Origin: Paratrimastix pyriformis
Taxonomy: Eukaryota; Preaxostyla; Paratrimastigidae
DNA: 64,000 nucleotides
Assembly: GCA_027972325.1 (NCBI GenBank)
Contig: JAPMOS010000027.1
Location: 62,001 to 126,000 of the forward strand
Direction: 5' to 3'
The translations under genes were made by a program, and so were the position numbers. Each line of letters starts with the position of its first letter. The first letter of the stretch is position 1. A model generated the notes under the pieces. That model was not told the DNA's origin and did not search any database. It saw only the letters and a list, made by a program, of their open reading frames with translations. Of this stretch, positions 1 through 22,174 are shown piece by piece.

Positions 1-9579
<9,579 letters not shown>

Positions 9580-9652
9580 TCTGGAGAAAGAACGGCGAAC
9601 AACAGAGACAGGAGAAAGAACCTCGCGTTATTTTGGCTGTTTCGACGTGGCG
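9580..9652. promoter_or_regulatory. 73-bp divergent promoter interval
   Basis: Only 73 bp separate the start codons of MAP3K-epsilon (minus, ATG at 9579) and Derlin (plus, ATG at 9653). Both transcription starts and any core promoter must lie here or within the genes. No TATA-like box is evident. Confidence 0.55.
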
Positions 9653-10876
9653 ATGGCCGCCCGAATCAATTTTCAAGGGGGTTTTTGGGATGCCATCAAC
9701 TCCATCCCTAAAATTACTCGATACTATCTGGGTTCTGCATTGGTTGTGACACTCGGCTGCTCATTCGGGTTTTTCAATCCTCTCAAACTATTCTTCAGTC
9801 CCACCCTGATTTGGGAGCGATTTCAGGTTTGAGGTGTGTTTTTCCCTCTGATTTTTAGTTGATTCTCGACAGATTTGGAGGCTGGTGACTCCTTTCCTCT
9901 ACTTTGGTCAACTCAGTATCAATCTCCTCTTCCACTTCTATTTCCTGTCTGCACGGAATCCAAAATGTTCCAGACTCACCGCTTTTTCTTTCCAACAAGC
10001 TTCGACTACTCTTCACGTCTCGAAACCACCGTCTTCCAGAACAATCCGGCCGATTATCTGCTGATGTTGAGTTTTTGTGGCGCTCTGATCATGGTCCGTG
10101 TTTCTTCTCCTTTGTTGACCCGACCAACCACGAAAAACTTTGGCTACCTCCACCCTCCAGTGCGTGGCGCCGTGGTTCAAGATGCTCTTCTTGAGCAGCA
10201 GTTTGTCCTTCGCCCTCGTGTACGTGTGGGCACGCGCCCCCGAGAACCGGCAGCGTCTTGTGGGGCTTCTCGCCTTGACTTTCAAGGCTCCCTATCTCCC
10301 TTGGGGCCTCCTCATCTTCACAGTGCTCCTCGGAGGCAATCCGCTCCCTGACCTGGTCTGTCTCCCCGAGGCGAATTTGGGTGCCGATTCGGAGCGCCCC
10401 CTGGTCATTGACCCTCACTTGCGGGAGGGCCCGATCTTTTCCGCTCTCTTATTCCAGAGCTGCCTGTGTATGTGTGCGCCTCGCCCTCGCCCTCGCCCTC
10501 GCCCTCGCCCTCGCCCTCGCCCTCGCCCTCGCCCTCGCCCTCGCCTCTGCGCAACCTTATCCATTGGGACCCTTCTCGTTCATTAGGTGGGCATCTTCGC
10601 AGGCCACACCTACGTTTTCTTCAAGTGGATCCTGCCTTTGCCGACAGTCGGCGGACCAAACCTCATGCGCTTCCCTCGAGCCATGTCTGTCACAAAACGT
10701 CGAATTCTTTCTCGTGAACGTTTTTCAGTCAGGATTGGGTCAATTCGCTCCTTGGGGCCGGTGGTCGTGCGGTTTTCGGACTTGGCGGACGAGTTGCCCA
10801 ACCGGAGGCCAACGAGCATGGGGCCGGTGGTTTCCAGTTTTGGGGCGCTGGACACAGACTAGATCACAACCAGTAA
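9653..10876 (+). CDS. Derlin (Der1-like ER-associated degradation protein)
   Basis: Rhomboid-like pseudoprotease of the ER membrane that helps move misfolded proteins to the cytosol with Cdc48/p97 and Hrd1-type ligases (family knowledge). Six exons: 9653-9826, 9873-9946, 10000-10093, 10161-10355, 10587-10684 and 10729-10876. All introns are GT-AG, all phases agree, and the product is 260 aa, the usual Derlin length. Visible family marks are TRYYL, FFSPTLIWERFQ joined to IWRLVTPFLYFG, LALTFKAPYLPWGLL, GHTYVFF and the glycine-rich tail ending FWGAGHRLDHNQ. Four or more hydrophobic helices are present. Intron 10356-10586 holds a CCCTCG array. An upstream in-frame ATG at 9557 exists, but the family alignment starts at 9653. 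Confidence 0.93.
10477..10546. repeat. (CCCTCG)n array in a Derlin intron
   Basis: About eleven hexamers inside intron 10356-10586, the only long intron of Derlin. Confidence 0.9.
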
Positions 10877-11098
10877 GCCGAAAAGCTTTCTTTTTCACCT
10901 TTCCCTTTCACCTCTGCCTGTTGAAGCGAATGGTAGCATATGATGAATTGGCTGTACATCTCTTCCATTTTCTTGGAAGATGCATCAAGTGTTTACAAAG
11001 GCTTGGTGCGATACATAGAGAAGAGTCTAACTACAGTAAAAAAAGAGAAGCGAACCAGCTCAGTGAAGATAGGGCGGATTGAAAAACAGACGTGAACT
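10877..11098. other. Convergent intergenic spacer
   Basis: 222 bp between the stop codons of Derlin (plus) and the HMG-box-like gene (minus). It is AT-richer than its surroundings and must contain both 3' UTRs. No repeat or further gene is seen. Confidence 0.6.
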
Positions 11099-11454
11099 TT
11101 ATTTCTCCTTCTTCTCGGCCTTGGGGTTCTCAGGAGCACTTCTCCACTGCTCGCGAAGAAGAGTGAGGGCCTCCTTCCCCTTCATGTCAGGGTGGTCCTT
11201 CTTAATCTGCTCCAGGTTGGTTTGGACGTAGAGTTGGTAGGCAGTCTGCTTCCGCTTGTGATGGCCAACGGCGGGAGTGGCCTCTAAACTCCGGAAGAGA
11301 ATGATGAAACAACTAGTTGAAATGAAAACAAACCGCTCTTCATCCGACGGGTGCGCTTCTCCCTCTTTTCGGCAGGAGCCTCTGACTCAGTGGCGGTGGC
11401 GGTAGCTTCTTCGGCGGGCTTCGCGGCGGGCTTTTCGGCGGCCTTCTTCGGCAT
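11099..11454 (-). CDS. Small HMG-box-like basic protein
   Basis: Two exons, 11334-11454 and 11099-11283, joined across a 50-nt GT-AG intron, give 101 aa. The N-terminus is a Lys/Ala/Glu-rich tail (MPKKAAEKPAAKPAEE) like those of chromatin proteins. Residues about 50-95 match a compact HMG box: AYQLYVQTNLEQIKKDHPD, then KGKEALTLLREQW and APENPKA, the conserved aromatic, Lys-Pro and Trp positions of the fold. The C-terminus is KAEKKEK. Probably nuclear DNA-binding or chromatin-associated. The specific role cannot be told. The start is fixed by the ATG at 11454, which begins the Lys/Ala tail. Confidence 0.8.
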
Positions 11455-11860
11455 AATGAAACTACAAAGCAAAAATAACGAACCAGCCCGCCGGAGCGCA
11501 GAGGATGATGAAAATCAGCTTGGCGAACGAATAACGCTTGCAAACCTTCGAACGCGGGGTTGTTACCGACGAGAACCGGTGGCTCTGCAGCTTAACGGCC
11601 CCGCTCGTGTTTACTGTGTTTCCCTCCAATCCGATCGTGGGAGCACATAAACCGAGATAAAATGATGGATCTGTTAGCATACGGGTGGAGGAGCCCGAAA
11701 TAGAAGAGTTGAACAGAAGCACAGCAAAAAAATCGCTCATACACATCATAGACCAATGAAGAGAAAGAAAAACGGGCCGGAAGAGAACCACAAAAAACAG
11801 AAACGCTGATTCGTTAAAAATATGGGAAGGGAGAGAGAGAGGGGGGGGAGCTGGAGGAGC
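11455..11860. other. Intergenic spacer
   Basis: About 400 bp between the start of the HMG-like gene and the stop of hybrid kinase A (both minus strand). It must hold the promoter of the former. No gene, strong repeat or RNA is seen; the open frames are short and compositionally unlike the neighbours. Confidence 0.5.
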
Positions 11861-14800
11861 TCAATAGGAAGTCAAAAGGGGATCATCACAGGACAAGGAC
11901 CGAGAAAGGGATGTGAAGGAAGGGACGGAGAGGTCCCGACGGAGGTCGGGGCCGGTGCTGGCGGGGGGCGGCGGCGACGGGGGAGGCGGAGGCGGAGCAA
12001 GGAGCAGCTCCAGAGTGGCGCGGAGCACCTTGAGGGGGTAGGGCTTCTGCAGGAAGCGGGCCCCGGCCCGGGTGAGCTCCTCCACGTCGGCCCCCTCGGG
12101 GAAGCCCGACGCGATCAGCACCCGCACCGCCGGGCACAGCCGCTTCATCTCGAAGAAGGCCTCCCGGCCCCCTGAAGCGGCACCAGAGAGAGGAGGGCGG
12201 GAGAAGCACAGAGAGGAATGAGAAACCAAGGCTGGCCGCGGGGGGTGGGGGTGGGGGGGGGGGGGGGGGGGGTAGGGGGGGGGGGGGGGGGGGGCAGTGG
12301 TGTATGATCGGTGCTGATGGAGGTGCACCGGGGCAGCGCCAGCCAGCCAGCCAGGGCCGCCACCCCACCGCGCGGACCCATGCGGGGCATGACAATGTCG
12401 AGCATGACCAGGGCCACGTCCTCCATGTGGGCCTGGAACTGCTCCACCCCCTCCAGCCCGTCGCGGGCCTGCAGCACCCGGTAGCCCAGGTGGTGCAGCA
12501 TCTTGGCGGCAACCTTCCGCACCACCTCGTCGTCATCTGCGCCGCCGGCGGAATGCGCGTGAGTGAGGTGAGTGGTGGGACGAACACCCCCCGGGGGGAG
12601 GCAGATCTGTCCCTCCAGATGCCCGTCCCCCCCAGCATTTGGGGGAGGTGGGGAGTGTTTTTGCGGGGCGGGTGGGCAACTGAGCAATCCGAGGGCGATG
12701 ACGGACCGACGAGGAGGATGCATGGGCTGTCGGGCAGGACGGGCTGGGGCGGCGCAACCCGCGATCGCATCCGGGGCACAGTGCGGCGGGTGGGCGGGAG
12801 GAGGGCTCCCCCCGCAGCACCGTCCTCCTGTGGCGGGGCCGCCAGGGTCGACGGGGGCTGATCGGTCGGTGACACCAGCCGTTGCGAGGAGGCCCACAGG
12901 GGAATCGCTTGGTCCCCTCCCCCGGACCCGGCGGCCGCCCTCACAGGCGCTGCCGGCGATGGGAGGGCCGCCACCCCCGGGGGTCCCTCGGCCGCCGACT
13001 CGGCGACGGGCAGCAGCAGCAGCAGGTCGGGCGGGGCAACCAGCCCAGCCGGGTTGCTGACCGGGACGACCGATGGTGGAGCGGTGGTGGTGCCAGGAAG
13101 GGCGGGAATGGCCATCACATGGTCATCTGCGGGGGCAGCAGGAGCAGGCACGCTGCTGGCCACCCAGCGGGCGTGCTGCTGCTGCTGGCTCTGCAGGCTG
13201 CTGCTGGAGGAAGCGTGCCGGTGGCTGCGGCGGCGCCGGGCCGCGACCAGAGGCGCGACCAGGGCCAGGACCTCGCCCAGGGTGGCCGACCCGAAGGGCT
13301 TCTGGAGGGTGGCCGCGGCCCCGGCGGCCAGCAGGGCGTCCCCCTCGGGCCCCGCGGCGTCCCCCGAGAGCACCACCACCACCAGGTCGGGCGCCACCTC
13401 CCGCATCCGGGCGAAGGCCTCCGGCCCGGCCATCAGGGGCAGCCCCAGGTCGAGCAGCACCAGATCGAAGGGGCGCTCCTCGGGCCGCTGGGCCGCCGCC
13501 ACCGCCTCCAGGGCCGCCTGCCCGTCGCCCACCACCACCACCGCCTCGGCCCCCAGGCTGCGCAGGATCTGGGCGCCCGCCAGCTGGATGACCCGGTCGT
13601 CGTCCACCAGCAGCACCCGGAACGGGAACCGCTGTGTTCCCGTGGGAGCATTCGCCCCGACCACCCCTGTTGCTGGGGCATGCGGCGCCACCGGGGGCAG
13701 AGAATCATCCGTCGCCCTCGCCGCGCCGTCGGAGTCCGGCCCGTCTGCGGTGCTGCTCGACTGGTGGTGGTGGTGGTGGTGATGACGGTGGTGGTGGTGA
13801 TGGTGCCTGCGGTGGTGCTGGCGCCCACCCAGGGGTCCCACCGGACTGCCCGGCGAGGCGGATAGCGCCAAATCAGGAACAGCAGAAGCAACCGCATCCG
13901 GGGAAAGAGAGGCCGTCGTCAACTGGGGCGACAGCCGCAACGACGAGAACGGAGAGCTGCCGCCGACCGCCCTGCCGTTCTGGCTGCTCGTGCTGCTGCT
14001 TCTGGTCAACGGCGGGGCGGGGGGCCGACTGGGCACCGTCACCACGCGGACGATGCTCCGCCGATCGACTGGCACCAGCCCCGTCGTCGCCGCGCCGCCC
14101 CCCGCAGGGCCGAGACCAGCAGCCCCAACGGGTGCAGCGGTGGCCGTGGTGGTTGCGGTGGTTGCGGGGCCGGCGGGGCGGGTGCCGGGCAGGGGCAGCC
14201 AGAGGGCGAACCGGGAGCCCCACGGGCCCGTGGTGACGTCCACCCAGCCGCCCACGTCCTGCAGCATCCCGAAGACGGCCGCCAGGCCCAGCCCCGCGGC
14301 GCTGGTCTTGGTGGTGAAGGGCTCGAAGAGGTGCGGCTGGGCCGCGGGCGCGATGCCCGTCCCGGTGTCGCTCACCGCCAGCACCAGGTACCGGCCCGGG
14401 GCAGCCCCGGCAGGCAAGGGCACATCCCCGGCGAGGAGCACTGAGTGTTGTTGTTTTTGCGTTTGGTCTTGTGGCTGCTGGAGTTCCTGTCGTTGCAGCT
14501 GCTGCTGCTGCTGTTGTCGCGGTTGCTGCTGCTGCTGTGACTGAGCCGGCGGCGCCAACAGCCGGCCAAATCCGGAGCCCCGCGCCCGCGTCCGCATCAT
14601 CGTTGCAGCTGATGTGCTCGCAGAGGTGGCAGCGGCCGCGGTGGTGTCAGCGGCAGCCGCGCCGGTGACGGTGACGGTGACGGTGACAGTGGCGGTGACG
14701 GTGGCGGTGGCGGTGGCAGGCAGGGGCAGGGTGGCGTTGGCGGTGGCGAAGAGCAGCTCGCCCCCGTTGGGCATGGCGTCCCGGGCGTTGACGGCCAGGT

Positions 14801-17800
14801 TGAGCAGCGAATTCCGCAGCAGGGTCTGGTCGTACTGCACCACCACAGCACAGCCCCCAGCCCACCATGCACGCAGCCGGCCCGGCCAGGCGGCACATCC
14901 ACCCCGACCGTGCGGCAAGACCAGCGCCGTGAGGCAGAGGCAGAAGTGGTCGGCACGTCACAGTGGGCATCCGCCCGCCCCACGATTGCACTGCACCCGC
15001 GCCCCGCTCACGGGCTTCCCCCCACACACACACACACACCCACACCCGCCCCGCCCCGGCGGCAGCAGACCTCGACGGTGTACTCGGTGGCCAGCAGGGA
15101 GGTGTTGAGGACGATGCGCGGGTCGAGCGAGTGGCGCAGCAGGTCCGAGACGGCCCCACGCACTGGTGGGCGTCGGCCACGCCCGTCCCCGAGCGGGGCG
15201 CCCGCCGGGAGAACATCAGCAGCTTGGCCACCGTCTCCGAGGCCCGGTGCGCCAGGGCGAGCACGTCCCCGATGGCCGGCAGGGCCGCATCCAGGTTCGC
15301 CTCCCCTGGCGTGGCGGTCAAAAAAAAAAAAACGGGGGGGGGGGGGGGGGGGGGGGATGGAAGGGAGGGACCGTGAGCAGTGCAGTGCGAGGCGGGCAGA
15401 GGGGGGTGGCCGCCGGTTGCACTACCGGGACAGGACAAGGGCAAGCAAGGCAAGATTGCCGGGGTCACCGCAGCACAGCACAGCCCGATCGTGTAGGGCA
15501 GCAGGGGCAGGGCAGAGCAGGGGCAGGGCAAGCAGGGGCAGAGCACCAGGGCAAGAGGGCTCGAACGGGGCATGCGAGCACGAGCCACCGACGGACTGCA
15601 AGCGGCCCTGGAGGAGCTCCGTGTTGAGGATGATGCCCGTCAGGACGTTGTTGATGTCGTGGGCGGCCCCGCCCGCGAAGCGGCCCGTGCTCTCGGCCTG
15701 CTGCAGCTCGTGCAGCTGCTGGCTCAGGGCCACGCAGGCCTCGTGCTCGGCCACCACGGGCGAGAGGTCCTCGAAGATGGCGATCAGGATGCCCCGCTCG
15801 GGGTGCAGCATGTGCACCGCCACGGGCAGCGCCCCGCCGTCGGCCCGGCCCAGGGTCCCCCGCGGGTGGTCGTGCATGCAGCCACGACCTCGCCCATGCC
15901 GGTGACTCCGACCGTGCTGCCAGGCGCAAGCTGAATCGTGGTGGCTGCTGCTGCTGCAATACCGAGTCAGCCCGTGCCAACAACCGCGGTCGAAAGGGGC
16001 AGACCTGCGCGGTGAGCTGCCGGCCCCACCACCAACACGATCCGCCTCAAATCCTGGCAACGGGTGGTGGTGGTCCTCCCCATGAGCAATGATATCCTCC
16101 GAGACATCGGGACTTCCCGCCTGCTGGGGCTCATGAGTATAGAGCTGGTGCAGGGGCGGCACGCGATCGGCCGTGTAGCCCACGACGCGGGCGAAGGTGC
16201 TGTTGACCATGCTCACCTCGTATGCGGGCCGACGCTGGTTGGGGGCGGGATGGCAGAGGGCCTCGTACCAGGCCGCGGGCCCATCGATGTCCTCGCGGAG
16301 GTGGCAGAGCACAGCCGGCATCGGCAGGACTGGTTCCACCCCACACACACAAAAAACAAACGGGTTGAGGAAAGTTGGAACAGGGTCTGTGTGCGTGGGT
16401 GGGCTGCGTGAGGTCTGAGTTTTTCTCGTTTTCGGTCTCCAATCCCTCCCCCCTCCGAAGGACGCCAAAGTCCAGACCTTCGATGATGGAGCGCAGCAAG
16501 TATGGGTTCTCCCGAAGCCGGCACAGGGTGGCGTAGATGGCGTCGACCTCGCCAAAAATCGATGTGGGCCGCGTCTTCTGCGGGGCGGCCGTGGGTGCCT
16601 GACCAAGCCGGCCCAGGGCGAGGATTTGATCATCCAAGGTTTCGCGAACATGCTGGGGCAGGGCCGTGAAGCCCCGCGTCCCGTAGGTCAGAATGACGGC
16701 CAGGATGATGAAGAGCAGACACCCCACGCAGAAAGCCCCGACAAAGAGCACCACGGCGACGGTGGCCATGCTGGCCATGTTCAGCGACCGCGGGAGGGCT
16801 ACCACCACGGTCATGTTCATCCCGGAGACGCTCAGCGGATACGGGGCCACAGTGTGGGCATCACCCGTGGAGTCCTCCGCCTCGAATGTGGTGCCATCGT
16901 CGGGGACGGGGCCGGGGCCGGCCATGAGAACGTCCCGGATGTTATCCAGGAGCACGGCGTCAGGGCGGGCCATGCCGACCGCCCGGAGGTGGGAATCGAA
17001 GAGCACATACCGCACGGCCCGGTCGCCGATCGGGGAGTCCTTGGGCTGGAGATACATCGAAAGATTGAAGGCCACGCTCATTCCCACCACAGCGGGGCGT
17101 GTCGGCGAGGCCAGTCGCAGGGGACTCGCGCACTGGAGCCGCCAGAGGGCACAGAAAGGATCCCAAGGGGGACAGGACCGAGGGTCTGCGAAGACACACT
17201 CCGGGGAAGCGAGGTCGGGCCTCCAGTGAGTCCTGGGATCCGTCGGCACGAAGGGACCCACGGCGAACGGGTCTCCCATCTCGCGCGCCCAGCAATCAAG
17301 CCTCGCCGCAGCCGGGGAGCTCTGGTTGCACAAGACGAGGCCAGTTTTGGTGTAGAAGTACAGCTTGTCGGAGCCCGAACCCTCATCGGCCACCGAGACA
17401 CTGACCTCGGCGGTTGGGTCGAACAAGTTGGACTGGATGTGCTGGTAGAGGAGCGGGTCTTCGAGACGGGTCGCGTTTACTCCGGTGAGCAGAGGCACCA
17501 GCGCGTTCACCGAACGGAGTGGGCCTTGCAGCTCCGACGCGATGGCGGCAGACAGAGTGGCAGGGAGAAAGGAGTACAAGATCTTGAGAAAACGAAATGT
17601 CAATCGCATAGGCTCTCAATCGGCGACAGACCTCGTTGAAGCGTGTTTGGACGGCAATCCCGGACCCCGTGAAGAAGAAGACGTTGAAGAGAAAGAGGGA
17701 CGCCGTGAACGCAAGCGCCACGAGAAGGAGCGATGAGCGCAAATGGAGGGCGCACCGGGGCTTGGCGGCTGGCGGGTGATGATGCTGCTGCTGCCCCGCC

Positions 17801-20800
17801 GGCGGGTCGGGAGGAATCGGATGGCGCGGCGTGGCTGTTGTCGGCGGAGAGGCGAGCCAAAACTCGGTGAGTGGCGACTCCGAGGAAGCCGCCGGCTGGG
17901 TGGGCAACTGGGCCGGCGAGGGCGAGAATGGCGGGGAGAGAGGATGCGTTGGGGGAGGGGCCGTGCCACCCATACATGGTGCGAGCTTCTCGACCGTGTA
18001 GGGTTTCCGAAGGAGGCACACATCGGGGGCATCGACTTTGAACAGTCTCTGTGGCGAGGGCAGCACCACCGCAAGCCGGCTGGTTGGGCTGGCCGCCTGC
18101 AGGGCTGCCAGGAAGGCCTCCAGGGTGGCCGTCCGGGGCAGAGGCGCCTCCGCGTCGACCAGGATGGCGCTCCAGTGGTTCTCGAAGCGTCCGATGGCCT
18201 CCAGGGCGGCCGCGTCATCCCCGACGGCGCACAGGCGGCACCCGAGCGGCTGCACCAGCGGCTCCACCTCGGCGCCGTCCTCCTCGGGCCGGGCCGTCAC
18301 CAGTAAGACATCCTCGGGCTCCTGGTCCATCTCGGTGAGGGGCGGGGGGATCCCGCCGGGCCGGAGGACAAGCGGATTGGCGCCGCCTCTCGATTTGTGG
18401 GCTTCGCACGCGCCACCCATCGAGGAAAGCGAGGAGCAAGCGGACAGGGAGGGCCTCAGGCCCGGCGAGGAGAGGTGCGAGCTGAAACTGGCGGACGATC
18501 CGACCCGGCCACTCACGGGTGTTCGGTGTGAGTCGGAACCCTCGTCACTGGCCATCGAGTCACAAGCCCGGAGCGAGGCGGGCGGGGCTTCTGTGTGATG
18601 GTATGCGACGGAGGCGCGCGGCCGCGATTCCGACATTGTGGCCAGGTTCTCGCCGGAAGAGGCGCGGAGGGGCAGTCGAAGGGCAAAGCTGGGGAGAGAA
18701 GAGAGAGGCGGAAGATCAGCGGGGGTCAATGCGGTTGTGAAACAGAGAGAAACAGCAGCGTGCATAAAATCAACGGCATGCGGGCAGCAGCGGGAAGAGA
18801 TGCAAACAACTCAAACACGGGGTGCCAAGGAGAATCCAATCACCGAGCGGCAGGCAGACCGTGTGCCCCAATGGCCGGTCCACACCTCAATCCGGCCGCC
18901 CAGGTCCTGCACCATCCCGAAGACCACTGGCAGCCCCAGGCCAGTCCCGCGCTGCTTGGTGGTGAAGAAGGGCTCGAAGATCCGCGGCAGATTGGCCTGG
19001 GCGATGCCCCGGCCTTGGTCCGTCACCGCGATTACCTGCCCGCCGCCACAATAAGGAGATGAGCAGAGAGGCGGGGACAACAAGGCGCTGGGCGGCGCGA
19101 TATGGTGCACTGAGTTTGCTCACTCCCCACCAGCAGTAGACAACGGGGAGGGGGGAGGTGGGGGGAGTGTGTGGCCGACCAGCATGGTGCCCCAGGTGGG
19201 GTCGAACTCGTTGCAGGTGGTGATCGAGACCGTGCCTGTGGCGGGGGCCATCGCGTCGCATCCGTTGACAATCAGGTTCCCGATGGCGTTGCGGAACAGC
19301 GCCGCATCGTACTGCAGCCACAATGCACATCACAGCGGCAGGACGTGACGATCTGACAGAAGTGAACCCCCCCCCCCCCCCACACACACACACGCACACT
19401 AACACTAACACACAGACGCACGCATCCGCAGGACACAGACACACACAGACACCACCGAGGAAACAAGCAGGAAAAACACGAACAGCCGCCGACCTGCACG
19501 ATGAACTCGGTTGCCCCCAGGGCGGTCACCAGGCGCACCCCGGGTCGGGCGCTGCCCAGATCGGCGCAGGCCTCGACGATGCACTGGTGCCCGTCCACGA
19601 CCGTGTGGGCCCGCGGCGCCGACTGGCTGAAGAGGGCCAGCTGGGAGACAGTCTGCGAGACACGGCCAACCCTGTCCAGGCAAGCGCCCAGGCGGAGGAG
19701 ATGATCAGCATATGCAGCCGGCAACCGGGCCACAACGGACATGCGCAAGATATCCGAAATCAGTTGGCCTGGCTCCTGCATGGACGCCGAGGACGGGGTC
19801 GTGGGTGTTTCAGTGCTGGCGGGGGCCTCAGGGTCGATGCACTCCAAGGTGGCCGTGGCGGGAGGCATCATGCCGGGGAGCAGCTCGTTCCGGGCCAACT
19901 CGAGGGAGCTGACCATCCCGCCCAGGCAGTTGTTCAGCTCCACCGAGAAGCCTGCCCACAACGTCACGAAAGCCAATGAGTTAAGACATCCCAAATCGGT
20001 CGCGATTCTCCAGGAGCCGCTTGTGGGGGAGTGGCGTAAGGACCGCGTGCGAGCCTGCCGAGGCACTGAATGCGCTGGACGAGGAGGATCTGCCGCTCGA
20101 GGTGCAGCCGCTCTGTCGACTCGGCCACCAGCCGGGAGATGTCCTCCAGGACGAGGATGCGCACGGTGGGCCTGCAGAAAGAAGCCCCAATTGGGAGGAG
20201 CGACGGGCGAAGCGATGAGTGGGTGGTGATTGGGTGGTGCTGTGTGCAGACGGACGCAAGTTCAACGATTCGCAGCAGTACGTGGACGGGTTCATTGGCG
20301 ACGGTATGCAAGAGAATTTTGTCCCCATCCGCAAAGTGTGTTCGATGGCGCTCGCCGCCGCCTTCCTCGGTGCCCCCGCCCGACGAGAGGCGGACGCGTT
20401 TGGCTCGGGAGCCAAGGAGGCGCTTCAGTTGAGGAACCTCGCCTTGCCTGTAGCCGAAGGTGGTCAAGAAACAGACATTGGCGTAGGTAATCTGCCAATG
20501 CATGAACGAGAGCCCCTCCCCGCCTGGGGGCGGTCGAATGAGCAGCATGGGGAAGCAGATGGCATCCCCAACGGCCCTGATGGGGGTTGGATGGAGTGGA
20601 ATGAGGATATTGCGGCGGCAAGGAGGGAGGCATTGGCAGACCGCATGACGTTCTGACGAAGAACAATTTGGCGAAGGACAAGCAGGGTGCGGTTGACCTC
20701 GACCAGGTGGGACGCCCCCAGTGGATCCGAATCAGAGCCGGGAGTTTCGCCGCCCGCTTTCAGTGGGTCCAGCTGGGGGACCGTGCATGCCTCCACCAGG

Positions 20801-22174
20801 ACATCGGGCTTAAGCAGGGCGGCCAGCGATTCCTCCACGCGATCTGGTTCCCGGCACCAAAAGGAAGATGAGACTGGGGGGTGATCAGAGTGCGTACAAA
20901 CCGGCAAGCTGGACAATCGGCTTGGTGATCTGCCACACACAATAGAGCTGCATCAGAATGGCGAAGATGGCGACCGAAATCATGGCTGCCATCACCGGGA
21001 ATATGATGGCCTTCCAGCCATCGAACAGAGTGCACGATGTCCCGAAGACCATATCCAAGGTCAGAGTGCCCCGGTCGTCCAACGGGAACCGCGCCACTGC
21101 CAGATCGTACGTCCCGAGGGTCGGGTCGGTCAGCGACCCAAAGCGAGTGAGAGACACGGGGGGGGGCCGCTTCGCAATCGTGGGCGCCAAGAGACTGCCA
21201 ACCACGGAGACGTACTCGGTGGGAAGCGAGGTGAAGTTGGCCACAAAAAGGCCGTCGGAGAAAACCCTGGAGTGGGGCAGGAAACAAACATTAACGGGGA
21301 AAGCCAACTTGGACTGCATCCAACCAGATCTGAATCGGCGCCCCAAATGCCTGGCGCCACGCGAAAAGACTCCCCCAGCGGGAGCGGGAGATGCGCATCT
21401 GAGTTGCCGCGCCGCCAAGCAAGGCTCCCGTCGAGTTGTCCACGAGCGGGACCCAGGCAACAAACCGTGGCTCCCCCGAATTTTCGTCTGGGAGGGCGGC
21501 CAGGCTTACGAAGGGCTCGGGCTTCTGGGCCAAGCGGGCCAAGCCATCCTGGACAAGGGCTGTCCCGAACATGGCGCTGATGTTGACCCTGGGGATCTCC
21601 GCCAGTGCCCAGGGAGTATTGACTCGGTACTGACGGCACTGTCCAGCGACGACATCTTCGCCGGTGCAGAGGGACACCACCGAGCCATCAACGAGAACGA
21701 AATAATCAATCCGAGGAGGAAATTCGTTGTTGGTGACGTTCCCATCTGTGGACAAGATGAAGGTGGCCTGCAGGTTGCCCGAAACGGCAGGAGGGGCAAG
21801 AAGGGATGCGTACTGGGGCAAGGCGGCTTCAAACTCGGCCAACGAGGGCACACCCCTTTTTTGACACGAATCGAAGAGTGGGGCCACTGACAGGGCATAA
21901 GGGGAGTTCGATCAAGAAACACAGACATGCGCTCCTCATAAACCACATTGAAGAGTTCAGCTCAAGTTGGGAAAGCTACGAAATGTAACAAGGTATCGAA
22001 GAAAGAGGACGCGCTCGGGGGACTGACCCGCATGGCCATGTTTGGAAGTTGAATCAAGGCGGGCAGTAAGAGTGAATCGGTGGGGTTAAGAACAATAAGT
22101 GCAGGCACAGTCGCGAGAATCAGGGCAGCGACCGAAAAAAAGTCTACAAAGGTTCTGACTCGACATCGACGCAC
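11861..22174 (-). CDS. Giant dual-sensor hybrid histidine kinase, copy A
   Basis: Multi-exon membrane hybrid kinase, paralogue of the plus-strand gene at 25959. Order from the N-terminus: TM ([19 protein letters not shown], near 22140), extracellular CACHE-like sensor (about 21000-21890; [18 protein letters not shown]), TM then [11 protein letters not shown] (about 20240-20560), kinase 1 whose DHp reads GFSVELNN instead of the usual G-x-AHDxNN (about 19920-19960), intact HATPase ([30 protein letters not shown]), degenerate receiver (about 17990-18330), TM, second sensor (about 16700-17600), TM, PAS (about 16140-16330), kinase 2 with acceptor His codon at 15659-15661 (AAHDINN), receiver 1 (about 13240-13640; [18 protein letters not shown]) and receiver 2 (12020-12780 with introns; DDDE, MLDIVMP, LQKPY). 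The last exon ends in an Ser/Pro tail at 11861. Long open frames here include introns, so the exact exon set is approximate. A single reading frame links receiver-like domain and second sensor in copy B, so one polypeptide is favoured over two genes. Confidence 0.82.
12240..12296. repeat. Poly-G tracts in a kinase A intron
   Basis: Broken run of G (C in the transcript) inside the intron that splits receiver 2 of copy A. The corresponding intron of copy B has poly-C at about 35762-35780. Confidence 0.9.
14450..14560 (-). repeat. Short Gln-rich insertion in HATPase 2 of copy A
   Basis: Minus-strand coding repeat of CAG/CAA type between the N box and G box of kinase 2. It is more interrupted ([17 protein letters not shown]) than the long tract in copy B at 33455-33560. 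Confidence 0.8.
15330..15357. repeat. A12 followed by poly-G in a kinase A intron
   Basis: Homopolymer A then G (transcript C then T) in the intron between two DHp exons of kinase 2. The matching intron of copy B has poly-C at about 32646-32658. Confidence 0.85.

Noticed and set aside
11462-11791. Minus-strand frame of 109 codons with hydrophobic stretches
   Set aside because: No family match, overlaps the promoter side of the HMG-like gene, and has no supported start context.
11886-14918. Uninterrupted minus-strand frame of about 1010 codons
   Set aside because: Same situation in copy A: true HATPase and receiver exons plus translated introns, and a frame that leaves the family match after receiver 1.
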